A stretch of DNA of 64,000 bases from assembly GCA_031425035.1 (NCBI GenBank), contig JANPIN010000038.1, positions 11,485 to 75,484 on the forward strand, written 5' to 3'. A program made the translations under genes and the position numbers. This document shows positions 41,960 through 50,217 of the stretch, piece after piece (position 1 is the first letter of the stretch; every line of letters begins with the position of its first letter). The notes beneath the pieces were generated by a model. The model was not told where the DNA came from and searched no databases. It worked only from the letters and a program-made list of their open reading frames with translations. This DNA comes from M3007 sp031425035 (GTDB taxonomy: Bacteria; Bacteroidota; Bacteroidia; Chitinophagales; Saprospiraceae).

Positions 41960-43312
41960 ATGCGACAGTTGTTTTTACTCGTTTTCTCGCTGTTTTTCCT
42001 GGAAAAAATGGCCGCCCAGTCTTCCGTCTCTACTCGTAGCATCACTTTGGGGGAGTCGCTGAGTATGGCCCTTGAAAACAGCGGCCAACTCAAAAAAGCC
42101 CGGCTGGACCGCCAGGGTTTCGAGGAACGCGTGCGGGAAGGCCGCAGCAACGCCTATCCGCAGATCACGGCCGGCCTCCATGCCGACTACTACCCGCAAC
42201 TGCCTACCCAGCTTATCCCGGGTTCCTTGTTCAATCAGGACGAGCCGTACATACCCGTACAGTTCAACATGCCCTGGCAGTTTACGGCCCAGGTGAATGT
42301 GCAGCAGCAGCTTTATAACGAATCCGCCCGGCGTGGCGGTGCGGCCATCAACGTGACCCGCAGCGTGTACGATCTGCTTTCCCAGCGTTCGGAAGAGGAA
42401 GTGATGTCCCTCACGGCCACCGTATTTTACCAAATGCTGCAAACCGAACAACTGCTGCGGACCATCAATGCCAACAGCCTGAAACTCGACACCCTGAAGA
42501 GCATGGCCGAATTGCAGGTGAGTACCGGTTACGCTATTCCGACCGACGTTAAACGTATTCGGGTGGCCCGCACCAACCTGGAAACCCAGCGCCAAAACCT
42601 GCTGGGCGCCATCAGTTCCCTGCGCCAGACGCTGCAGTTACTCTGCGGCATCCCCTATGAACAGCCCCTCGAACCAACGGTGGATATGAGTAGTCCGGCC
42701 GGCGACTCCGCCCGCTGGCTGGCGCTGACCATCGAGCCGGAAACCACCACGGAACACCAGTTGCTGCTGCGCAACATCGAACTCAACCGCATCCAGGCCG
42801 GCAGCATCCAGGCCGAAGCCTGGCCCAGCCTGAGCGCTTATACGACCGGTTACTACCAGGCCCAGCGCACCGGTCTGACCAATGTGCTGAATATCGGGCG
42901 GCGCTGGTACGGTATGGCTGTGGTGGGTGTCAAACTCAACATACCGGTCTTCGACGGCTTCCGGCGGCTGCATAAAATCAAGTTACTGAACATCGAGGAA
43001 CAAAAACTCGAAGCCGACCGCGTCCAACTGGAAGGCGCCAAAACCCTGGAGTTCCGCCAGGCCCGCGAACAGTTGCTCAACGCCCTGCGCAGTCTGGACA
43101 TGCAAAACGAGAACGTCGTGCTGGCCCGGGAAATTTCCGATAAAATGCTGCTGCAGTATCAGGAAGGCATAGTTTCCCTGTCGGAACTGCTCAATACCCA
43201 GACCGCCATTGTCGACGCCGAAGCCAATTACTGGCAACAGGCTTTCGCTTACCGGCTGGCCGTGGTCAAGTTGCTGAAATCGGCAGGCCGGCTGGAGGAG
43301 TTGAAGTCTTGA
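41960..43312 (+). CDS. TolC family outer-membrane efflux protein
   Basis: 450 residues from ATG 41960, which gives a signal peptide (MRQLFLLVFSLFFLEKMAAQ); the 13 upstream codons overlap the promoter. Two repeated halves of long amphipathic helices: LGESLSMALENSGQLKKARLD near the start and a second set around TTEHQLLLRNIELNRIQAGSIQ, with GVKLNIPVFDGFRRLHKIKLL, the typical strand turn, and a final EGIVSLSELLNTQTAIVDAEANYWQ. It should form the outer-membrane channel of a tripartite exporter. No membrane-fusion protein or pump is adjacent, so its partners are elsewhere. Confidence 0.93.
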   Translation: MRQLFLLVFSLFFLEKMAAQSSVSTRSITLGESLSMALENSGQLKKARLDRQGFEERVREGRSNAYPQITAGLHADYYPQLPTQLIPGSLFNQDEPYIPVQFNMPWQFTAQVNVQQQLYNESARRGGAAINVTRSVYDLLSQRSEEEVMSLTATVFYQMLQTEQLLRTINANSLKLDTLKSMAELQVSTGYAIPTDVKRIRVARTNLETQRQNLLGAISSLRQTLQLLCGIPYEQPLEPTVDMSSPAGDSARWLALTIEPETTTEHQLLLRNIELNRIQAGSIQAEAWPSLSAYTTGYYQAQRTGLTNVLNIGRRWYGMAVVGVKLNIPVFDGFRRLHKIKLLNIEEQKLEADRVQLEGAKTLEFRQAREQLLNALRSLDMQNENVVLAREISDKMLLQYQEGIVSLSELLNTQTAIVDAEANYWQQAFAYRLAVVKLLKSAGRLEELKS

Positions 43313-43451
43313 GGGTTTTAAACTAATGATTTACGGGTTGCGTTTTTAGGATTGTTTTTGAGGTTGCACCCCAAACAACGCAGCCGCGTGATATGAATCA
43401 CGCCATTATTTTCAGTTTGCCCCTTTTCCGGCAGCCTCCTAAAATTGAACC

Positions 43452-45638
43452 ATGATCAAAAGTACCATATCCATTTTTGTCCAGCCGCTTGTTTGGCAGC
43501 GCCGCTCCCTTCGTAAGGCCTGGCCAGCCATTGTTGCTCTGCTGCTACTGCTGGCAACCGGCCTCTCCGCCCAAAAACCGCTCGATGGCAAACGGAATGG
43601 CGATCGCTATTTTGCCGCCAGTCGCTGGTCGGAAGCGCTCACCGAGTACACCAATTACCAGCAGGCCAAACCCGGCGATATGGCCGTGCTGACCAGACTG
43701 GGGATCACCAATTATCAGTTACACCAGGCCGATAAAGCCCGTCAGTTCCTGGAATACGTGCTGGGCCGCAATCCACAAAGCAGCGACGCCGACCTGCACT
43801 ACTACTACGCCCGCACCCTGCATGGACAGCAGGACTACGAAAAGGCCATTCTTGCCTACAAGGGTTTCCTGCGGGTTTGCGGTGATAAACACCCCTTGCG
43901 CGCCCGGGTGGTCGATAATATTCGCCGCTGCGTAAATGCCCAAAGTATAGGCACGAATGACGCGGTAGCGCTGGTGGAAAATCTCGGCGACCGGGTCAAT
44001 ACCCCCGGCGATGAATTTGCGCCGCTTCCTTCGGTGAACTATGCCGACCGCTTATATTTCTCCGCCGCACGCCCGGGTGCGGTTGGCGGACGGCGTAACG
44101 ACAGCGGATATGCCGACGAAGAAAGTGGCCGCTGGTGCAGCGATATGTTTGCCGCCAGCCTGGATGCCAGCGGCTGGCAGTACGCTGGCGATTTTGGCGG
44201 CCTGCTCAATACTTCCCGGCACGAAGTCGCCCTCGGTTTTGATGATGCCGGTCAGATCCTGTACTTTTTTCGCGGTTTTACGCTGTATGCCGGGGATATT
44301 CTGGCCGATACCGCCAACCGCCAGGATGAATATGCGGTGATGCCGCCCATATTTCGCAGTACGCTGCAGCCGGAGAACGGCGATGTGGCGCCCTATTTTT
44401 TCAACGATACGACCGTCATTTTCGCCAGCCGGCAGGCCGGTGGTTACGGCGGGCTGGACCTGTATTTCACCACCCGCCACGACAGCATTTGGGGTTTGCC
44501 GCGTAATCTGGGTCCTACCGTCAATTCCGCCTACGATGAAACCACGCCTTTTCTGGCCCGTGATGCCCGCACGCTGTATTTCAGCAGCAACCGCCTGGAA
44601 GGACTGGGCGGACTGGACATTTTCAAAACGGTGTTTGACGAAAAAAAGAACACCTGGGAAGCGCCGCAAAACATGGGCAACGGCGTGAATTCGCCGGGCG
44701 ACGATGCCTATTTCCGCCTGGATAAAGCAGGCAAACAGGCGTTTCTATCGTCGGACAGAATGAATGACAACTACGGCGAGCGCGATATATACCTGGTTTA
44801 TTTTAAAGAACAACAACCCGAGCAAAACCCGGCCGGCCCGGTGGTGCTGTTCTCGGAACTGCGAAAAGCCGGGAGTGAAGCCGCCCCGGTAGAAATACAA
44901 CCGGTGGCCCTGGACCCTCTTTTTTACACCGCCGACCGCGATGTACTGTCGCCCGATAACCTGAGAATTGTAGAGCGGACTGCCAAAGTGGCCCGGCAAA
45001 ATCCGTCGGCCAAAGTGCTGGTTACCGCCTTTACCGATGAAACCGGCCCTGCCAAGTTCGATCTGTACGCCGGTATTAAACGGGCCGAAATGGTGGGCAA
45101 AGCGCTGACGGATCGCGGTATTCCCGCCGGCCAGATCCTACTGCGCAGCGTCGGTCCCGATTTCGCGCTGGCCCGCAACGTGCTGGATGCAGCGCCCAAC
45201 CCTTCCGGACAACGCCTCAACCGACGCCTGGAAATTACGCTGGTCAGTGCGACCGACGATGCGCCGACGCCGGCTTTTCTGCAACGCCCGACCGTACCCG
45301 AAGTGATGGCCACCGCCGGCGCCGCCCGCCTGGACCAGTATTCCAAAGGGCTGGCGTATAAAGTGGAAGTTGCCACTACCCGGCAGATCCTGAGCAATGA
45401 CGCGCTGGCCATGTTCACCGAACTGATGATCGAAAGCCAGCCCGGTGCGGGATCGTACCGCTACACGGCGGGGTTTTTAAAGCAGTTTGAGCAGGCGCTG
45501 AAACTTCGTCAGGAACTGAAACAGCAGGGTTTTGACGAAGCTTTTATCGTGGCGTATGTGAATGGCGTGCGGGTGAGTAAGGCCGATGCGGCGAGTCTGG
45601 TGGTGAAATACCCGGATCTGAAGGGATATGTAAAGTAG
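43452..45638 (+). CDS. OmpA/PD40/TPR protein with C-terminal SPOR-like domain (PorE-like)
   Basis: 728 residues. Long N-terminal region with signal helix (AIVALLLLLATGLSAQ, to about 40). TPR-like helices at 45-160 (AKPGDMAVLTRLGITNYQL, YEKAILAYKGFL). A beta-propeller of PD40 repeats at 180-460 (DVAPYFFNDTTVIFASRQAGGYGGLDLY; RTLYFSSNRLEGLGGLDIF). An OmpA peptidoglycan-binding domain at about 500-605 (TAFTDETGPAKFDLYAGIKRAEMV). A last domain at 635-728 (YKVEVATT... EAFIVAYVNGVRVSKADA) looks like SPOR. The TPR-PD40-OmpA order matches PorE, which tethers the type IX secretion machinery to peptidoglycan. It may be a paralogue. Confidence 0.88.
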   Translation: MIKSTISIFVQPLVWQRRSLRKAWPAIVALLLLLATGLSAQKPLDGKRNGDRYFAASRWSEALTEYTNYQQAKPGDMAVLTRLGITNYQLHQADKARQFLEYVLGRNPQSSDADLHYYYARTLHGQQDYEKAILAYKGFLRVCGDKHPLRARVVDNIRRCVNAQSIGTNDAVALVENLGDRVNTPGDEFAPLPSVNYADRLYFSAARPGAVGGRRNDSGYADEESGRWCSDMFAASLDASGWQYAGDFGGLLNTSRHEVALGFDDAGQILYFFRGFTLYAGDILADTANRQDEYAVMPPIFRSTLQPENGDVAPYFFNDTTVIFASRQAGGYGGLDLYFTTRHDSIWGLPRNLGPTVNSAYDETTPFLARDARTLYFSSNRLEGLGGLDIFKTVFDEKKNTWEAPQNMGNGVNSPGDDAYFRLDKAGKQAFLSSDRMNDNYGERDIYLVYFKEQQPEQNPAGPVVLFSELRKAGSEAAPVEIQPVALDPLFYTADRDVLSPDNLRIVERTAKVARQNPSAKVLVTAFTDETGPAKFDLYAGIKRAEMVGKALTDRGIPAGQILLRSVGPDFALARNVLDAAPNPSGQRLNRRLEITLVSATDDAPTPAFLQRPTVPEVMATAGAARLDQYSKGLAYKVEVATTRQILSNDALAMFTELMIESQPGAGSYRYTAGFLKQFEQALKLRQELKQQGFDEAFIVAYVNGVRVSKADAASLVVKYPDLKGYVK

Positions 45639-45730
45639 CCCGGCCGACTTTTTGAAGTCGTTCAGCCAGCGCCGACGTGCTTTCGTCGTTGATTGTCGTT
45701 TGCCTGTTGTTATTTCGATTTGATATGCTA

Positions 45731-45738
45731 TACATTTG
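45731..45738 (+). promoter_or_regulatory. -7 element of the SPFH gene
   Basis: TACATTTG, a perfect TAnnTTTG. TTGTT lies about 20 bases upstream. The leader would be about 30 bases and includes the palindrome TGATATCA. Confidence 0.5.
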
Positions 45739-45773
45739 CAATCAAAATGATATCACATCAAAATTTGAAATCA

Positions 45774-46625
45774 ATGGAAAAGACAATCAAACCTACTTCC
45801 GGCTGGGCCATGTTACTGGTGTTTTTCTTGCTTGTTGGCCTGGGTATTACCTTTCTGATTATGCGTCAACCCGTTCCGGGCGTACTGCTGATCGTCGTCG
45901 CTACTTTGGTCATTGCACCCGGTTTTATTGCGGTCAGTCCCAATACGGCCCGTGTGCTGACGCTGTTCGGCAGTTATGTTGGCAGCATTAAAGAGAGCGG
46001 CTTTTTTTACACGAACCCTTTTTACACCAAAAAGCTGGTGACGCTGCGGGCGGTGACCCTCGACGTGCCCATCATCAAGGTGAACGACAAACAGGGCAAT
46101 CCGGTGCTGATCGGCGCGGTGGTCACTTACCGGGTCCGGGATACTTTCAAGGCCATTTTCGAGGTGGAGAACTATGCCGACTTCGTCAAGATCCAGAGCG
46201 AAACGGCCGTGCGTAAACTTGCCGGCATGTATAGTTATGACAACTGGGAAGACGAAACCGCCACCGTCACGCTGCGTTCCGGGGTGGATGAAGTGAACCA
46301 CCAGCTGGCCCACGAGATCAGCGAGCGTTTGAATATTGCCGGCATGGAAATCATCGAAGCGCGGATCAATAACCTGTCGTACGCGACCGAAATTGCCCAC
46401 GCCATGTTGCAGCGCCAGCAGGCCACGGCCATCGTGGCGGCCCGGAGCACCATCGTGGAAGGCGCCGTCGGTATGGTCGAAATGGCGCTGGCCCAACTCT
46501 CGAAAAAGCAGATCGTCGAACTGGACGAGGAACGTAAAGCGGCCATGGTCAGCAACTTGCTGGTGGTGTTATGCGGCGACCGCAGCGTATCGCCGGTGGT
46601 CAATGCGGGCACGCTGCATCACTGA
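45774..46625 (+). CDS. SPFH domain (stomatin/prohibitin-like) membrane protein
   Basis: 283 residues from ATG 45774 (MEKTIKPTSGW); 27 upstream codons cover the promoter and are not used. Two N-terminal membrane segments (about 13-35 and 38-60) are followed by the SPFH/band 7 domain: VSPNTARVLTLFGSYVGSIKESGFFYTNPFY, VPIIKVNDKQGNPVLIGAVVTYRV and the coiled C-terminal part (MLQRQQATAIVAARSTIVEGAVGMVEMAL). Such proteins form large ring or cage assemblies in lipid microdomains. The small ribbon-helix-helix gene 114 bases downstream usually accompanies this protein in Bacteroidota, from memory. Confidence 0.93.
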   Translation: MEKTIKPTSGWAMLLVFFLLVGLGITFLIMRQPVPGVLLIVVATLVIAPGFIAVSPNTARVLTLFGSYVGSIKESGFFYTNPFYTKKLVTLRAVTLDVPIIKVNDKQGNPVLIGAVVTYRVRDTFKAIFEVENYADFVKIQSETAVRKLAGMYSYDNWEDETATVTLRSGVDEVNHQLAHEISERLNIAGMEIIEARINNLSYATEIAHAMLQRQQATAIVAARSTIVEGAVGMVEMALAQLSKKQIVELDEERKAAMVSNLLVVLCGDRSVSPVVNAGTLHH

Positions 46626-46629
46626 TTAA

Positions 46630-46729
46630 AGGGTTGATGAGGGTTGATGAGGTTTATAAGGTTTATAAACCTTATCAACCCTTATCAACCTTTTATAAAC
46701 CTCATCAACCATATCAACCATTACCAACC
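46630..46729. repeat. Palindromic array (family C) between SPFH and ribbon-helix-helix genes
   Basis: GGGTTGATGAGGGTTGATGA then GGTTTATAAGG, followed by the complement (TTTATAAACC, CTTATCAACC twice, TTATAAACC, CATCAACC, TATCAACC). It starts five bases after the SPFH stop. The same family is found between nusG and rplK. Confidence 0.8.
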
Positions 46730-46739
46730 ACTCCTCCCT

Positions 46740-46925
46740 ATGGCCGCAAAGAAATCTTTTGTGCTCCGCATGGACGAAGCCATGTACGCGGCGCTCGAAA
46801 AATGGGCTGCCGATGAATTCCGCAGCGTCAATGGCCACCTGGAATGGATCATTAGTCAGGCGCTGAAGGATGCGAAACGCGAGGTGAAAATTCAAACATC
46901 CACGGAGCCGACGCAGGAAAAGTAG
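46740..46925 (+). CDS. Small Arc-like ribbon-helix-helix protein
   Basis: 61 residues from ATG 46740; the frame continues upstream only through the repeat array, which is not coding. KKSFVLRMDEAMYAALEKWAADEFRSVNGHLEWIISQALKDA is the Arc/MetJ-type ribbon-helix-helix fold: a short strand (SFVLRMD) that would enter the DNA groove and two helices for dimerisation. The C-terminal tail is charged. It probably is a DNA-binding regulator of the SPFH gene with which it is paired; it is not next to a toxin, so an antitoxin role is not supported. Confidence 0.8.
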   Translation: MAAKKSFVLRMDEAMYAALEKWAADEFRSVNGHLEWIISQALKDAKREVKIQTSTEPTQEK

Positions 46926-46954
46926 GAGTCATCCGGGATTGTATGATGCATACT

Positions 46955-47058
46955 TAGCCGGATGGTAACACGGATTTTACGGATACTACGGATTTTCGCG
47001 GATTTTAAAATCCGTGAAAATCCGCTCAATCCGTTGCATCCGCGTTACCATCCGGCTA
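46955..47058. repeat. 104-bp palindromic element with perfect 15-bp ends
   Basis: The ends are TAGCCGGATGGTAAC and GTTACCATCCGGCTA, perfect inverted repeats. The interior has ACGGATTTTACGGATACTAC units and complement (TCCGTGAAAATCCGCTCAAT) around a CGCGGATTTTAAAATCCGTG centre. It could be a small MITE or a regulatory hairpin between the RHH gene and the amidohydrolase gene. Confidence 0.75.
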
Positions 47059-47164
47059 CGTGTGCGTGATTATCGAAGAGTTGCGCCAATTTCATTCAGC
47101 ATTTGCAGCCGGGCGCTGGTTTTTATTTTTCAAAACCTACATTTACCCCCAAAATATTTGCTGC

Positions 47165-50161
47165 ATGAAACTTTTGATCCGGCTGTCCTTGCTGCTTGGC
47201 TGTAGCCTGTTGCCCCTTTTCACCTTTGCCCAGAAAACTTTCCCCATAGCCGCCACCTCCGATGAACGGCCGGGCATTTTTGCTTTTACCAACGCCACTA
47301 TTTACGTCGATTATAAAACCCACCTGGACGGCGCTACCCTGCTCATCCGCGACGGCCGCATTGAAGCCTGCGGACTACAGGTGGTCGTTCCGCCGGATGC
47401 CGTGGTCACCGACTGTACCGGCAAGACCATTTACCCCGCCTTTATCGACCTCTACGCCGCCGGATACGGCATCACCCCCGGACAGGCTGCCGGCGCCGGG
47501 CAATCCCAGCAGCCACAACCATTGACCAGTAAAAAGGGCGCCTATGCCTGGAACGAAGCGCTGCGCCCCGAATTCAGCGCCGCCGACGCCTTCACCGTGG
47601 ATACCAAAGCCGCCGAAGAGTTGCGCAAACTCGGCTTCGGTGCCGTCCTCAGTCACCGCGCCGATGGCATTGCCCGCGGCACCGGCGTACTGGTCGATCT
47701 GAGCGACCACCGCGAACACGAGTCGGTGCTGCTCCCCATCGCCAGTAACCACCTGTCGTTCCGCAAGGGTTCGAGTACCCAGAACTACCCGTCCTCGTTA
47801 ATGGGTTGCATCGCGCTCATCCGGCAGACCTACCTGGATGCCCGCTGGTACCAGACCGAAGGCCGCCAAATGGAACAAAACCTGTCGCTCGACGCCTGGC
47901 TCGCCCAGCAAAACCTGCCACAGATCTTTGAAACCTCCGATAAATTGGACGTCCTGCGCATTGCCCGCATCGGGCAGGAATTCGGCGTCAAATACCTGGT
48001 CAAAACCGTCGGCGATGAATACCAGCGCCTGGACGAAGTGCGCGCCACCGGTCAGGGCCTGATCGTGCCGCTGGCTTTTCCCGAAGGGTATGATGTCCGC
48101 GACCCCTACGACGTGATGAACGTATCGCTGCATGACCTGAAACACTGGGAAATGGCCCCCTCGAATCCCGGCCGTTTAGAAGCCGCCGGCATCGCTTTTG
48201 CCCTGACGACCAACGGATTAAAAGATAAAGGTAAATTCCTGGAAAATCTGCGCAAAGCCGTGGAATATGGCCTGAGCGAACAAATGGCCCTGAAAGCGCT
48301 GACCTGGCAACCCGCCACTTTCCTGCATGCCGAAAGCCAGGTGGGTAGCCTGGAAAAAGGCAAACGCGCGAATTTTCTCATTACCTCCGGCAGTATTTTT
48401 AAGCCCGAGACCAAAATTTATCAGAACTGGGCCGGCGGCAAAGGCTATGACGTGAACCTGGATAAATCGCTGCCCGCCAATCTGTTCGGCACTTTTAACC
48501 TGAACGTTGGCCCGGATGCCTACACCCTGAAAATTACGGGAAAACGCGATGCCCCCGAGGCCCAGATCGTTAAAACGGACAGCAGTAAGGTGAAAGTAAA
48601 TTTCAGCTATTTGCCCAGCGGCCTGGTCACTTTATCCTTCCAGCCGGATACCCTGGCGAAAGGCTACTTCGCACTTTCGGGAACGCCCGGTACGCGGGAG
48701 TGGCTGGGACGCGGCACCCGGCCCGATGGCAGCTGGACGGACTGGCGGGCCACTTTCCTTCGTGCCAATGATTCCATACCAACGCCCAAAAAAGCGCCGG
48801 TGGTCAAACCCGAAGTCGGCGTGATGATCTACCCGTTTACCGCTTTCGGCTGGCAGGAACGCCCGACGGCGCAAACGGTGCTTATCCGCAACGCGACCGT
48901 CTGGACCAACGAAAAAGAAGGCGTGCTGAAAAATACGGACGTTCTGATCAGCAATGGTAAAATCCAGAAAATCGGCCGGCAACTGGCCGTGCCGGACAAT
49001 GCGGTCGTGGTGGACGGCATCGGCAAACACCTCACGGCGGGCATCATCGACGAGCACTCGCATATCGCCGTGGCCCGCTCGGTGAACGAAGGCACCCAGG
49101 AAAGTAGCGCCGAAGTCCGTATTGGCGACGTGCTGGACTGTGAGGACGTGGACATTTATCGCCAGCTGGCGGGCGGGGTGACCAGCAGCCATTTGCTGCA
49201 CGGTTCGGCCAACCCCATCGGCGGACAGACCCAGTTGATCAAACTGCGCTGGGGATATGCGCCGGAGCAATTGAAATTCCAAAACTGGGACGGGTTCATC
49301 AAATTTGCCCTCGGCGAAAACGTGAAGCAATCCAACTGGGGCGATAACAACCGCACCCGCTACCCGCAGACCCGCATGGGCGTGGAACAGGTGTACGTCG
49401 ACTATTTCAGCCGCGCTCAGGAGTATGGGAAAATCAAGAAATCCGGCAAACCCTACCGCACCGACCTCGATCTGGAGGCCCTGCTGGAGATCCTGGAATC
49501 CAAACGTTTCATCACCTGCCACTCCTACGTGCAGTCGGAAATCACCATGCTGATGCGGGTGGCCGAGCGGTTCAATTTTCGGGTCAACACGTTTACCCAC
49601 ATTCTGGAAGGGTATAAAGTGGCGGATAAAATGGCTAAACACGGGGCCGGCGGCAGCACGTTCAGCGACTGGTGGGCGTATAAATACGAGGTGTACGAGG
49701 CCATTCCTTACAATGCCAAAATGATGGCTGACCGCGGCGTGGTCGTCGCGATCAACTCCGATGATGCCGAAATGGCGCGCCGGCTCAACCAGGAGGCGGC
49801 GAAAAGCGTGCTCTACGGGGGCATGAAAGAAGAAGATGCCTGGAAAATGGTGACCCTTAACCCGGCCAAACTCCTGCACGTGGATGACCGGGTGGGCAGC
49901 GTAAAAGCGGGTAAGGACGCCGACCTCGTGCTCTGGAACGACAATCCGCTTTCCGTCTACGCCCGCGCCGAAAAAACCTGGGTGGATGGCATCCCGTTTT
50001 TTGATCGCCAGTTGGATGCGCAGCAGCAGGACTGGGTACGCCAGGAACGCGCCCGCTTGATCCAGAAACTACAAAACGTGAAAAAAGGCAGTGCCGGCGG
50101 GGAAAAACCGACCCCGCAGAAGAAGCATTATCACTGCGATGATGTGTGGGATGAGGGGTAA
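47165..50161 (+). CDS. Exported tandem amidohydrolase, N-terminal half lacking metal ligands
   Basis: 998 residues from ATG 47165, giving a signal peptide (MKLLIRLSLLLGCSLLPLFTFA, cut before Q); 35 upstream codons are discarded. Two amidohydrolase modules. The first, about 30-445, has IYPAFIDLYAAGYG where the HxH metal motif belongs, so it lacks the metal site. The second, about 560-960, has LTAGIIDEHSHIAVA (HSH), FITCHSYVQSEITML, NTFTHILEGYKVADKMAKHG and VAINSDDAEMARRL, a plausible binuclear or mononuclear site. Periplasmic or outer-membrane. The substrate, perhaps a cyclic amide or imidazolone-like compound, is unknown. Its length is about double that of ordinary family members. Confidence 0.88.
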   Translation: MKLLIRLSLLLGCSLLPLFTFAQKTFPIAATSDERPGIFAFTNATIYVDYKTHLDGATLLIRDGRIEACGLQVVVPPDAVVTDCTGKTIYPAFIDLYAAGYGITPGQAAGAGQSQQPQPLTSKKGAYAWNEALRPEFSAADAFTVDTKAAEELRKLGFGAVLSHRADGIARGTGVLVDLSDHREHESVLLPIASNHLSFRKGSSTQNYPSSLMGCIALIRQTYLDARWYQTEGRQMEQNLSLDAWLAQQNLPQIFETSDKLDVLRIARIGQEFGVKYLVKTVGDEYQRLDEVRATGQGLIVPLAFPEGYDVRDPYDVMNVSLHDLKHWEMAPSNPGRLEAAGIAFALTTNGLKDKGKFLENLRKAVEYGLSEQMALKALTWQPATFLHAESQVGSLEKGKRANFLITSGSIFKPETKIYQNWAGGKGYDVNLDKSLPANLFGTFNLNVGPDAYTLKITGKRDAPEAQIVKTDSSKVKVNFSYLPSGLVTLSFQPDTLAKGYFALSGTPGTREWLGRGTRPDGSWTDWRATFLRANDSIPTPKKAPVVKPEVGVMIYPFTAFGWQERPTAQTVLIRNATVWTNEKEGVLKNTDVLISNGKIQKIGRQLAVPDNAVVVDGIGKHLTAGIIDEHSHIAVARSVNEGTQESSAEVRIGDVLDCEDVDIYRQLAGGVTSSHLLHGSANPIGGQTQLIKLRWGYAPEQLKFQNWDGFIKFALGENVKQSNWGDNNRTRYPQTRMGVEQVYVDYFSRAQEYGKIKKSGKPYRTDLDLEALLEILESKRFITCHSYVQSEITMLMRVAERFNFRVNTFTHILEGYKVADKMAKHGAGGSTFSDWWAYKYEVYEAIPYNAKMMADRGVVVAINSDDAEMARRLNQEAAKSVLYGGMKEEDAWKMVTLNPAKLLHVDDRVGSVKAGKDADLVLWNDNPLSVYARAEKTWVDGIPFFDRQLDAQQQDWVRQERARLIQKLQNVKKGSAGGEKPTPQKKHYHCDDVWDEG

Positions 50162-50217
50162 CCCTGAACCAGCAAGCCATCTAATTTGTTGCCCTAATTC
50201 GCCCGACCATTCACACC

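Noticed and set aside
46644..46739. N-terminal extension of the ribbon-helix-helix gene through the repeat array
   Set aside because: The extension (NLINPYQPFINLINHINHYQP type) is a translation of the repeat. The domain starts cleanly at the ATG at 46,740.
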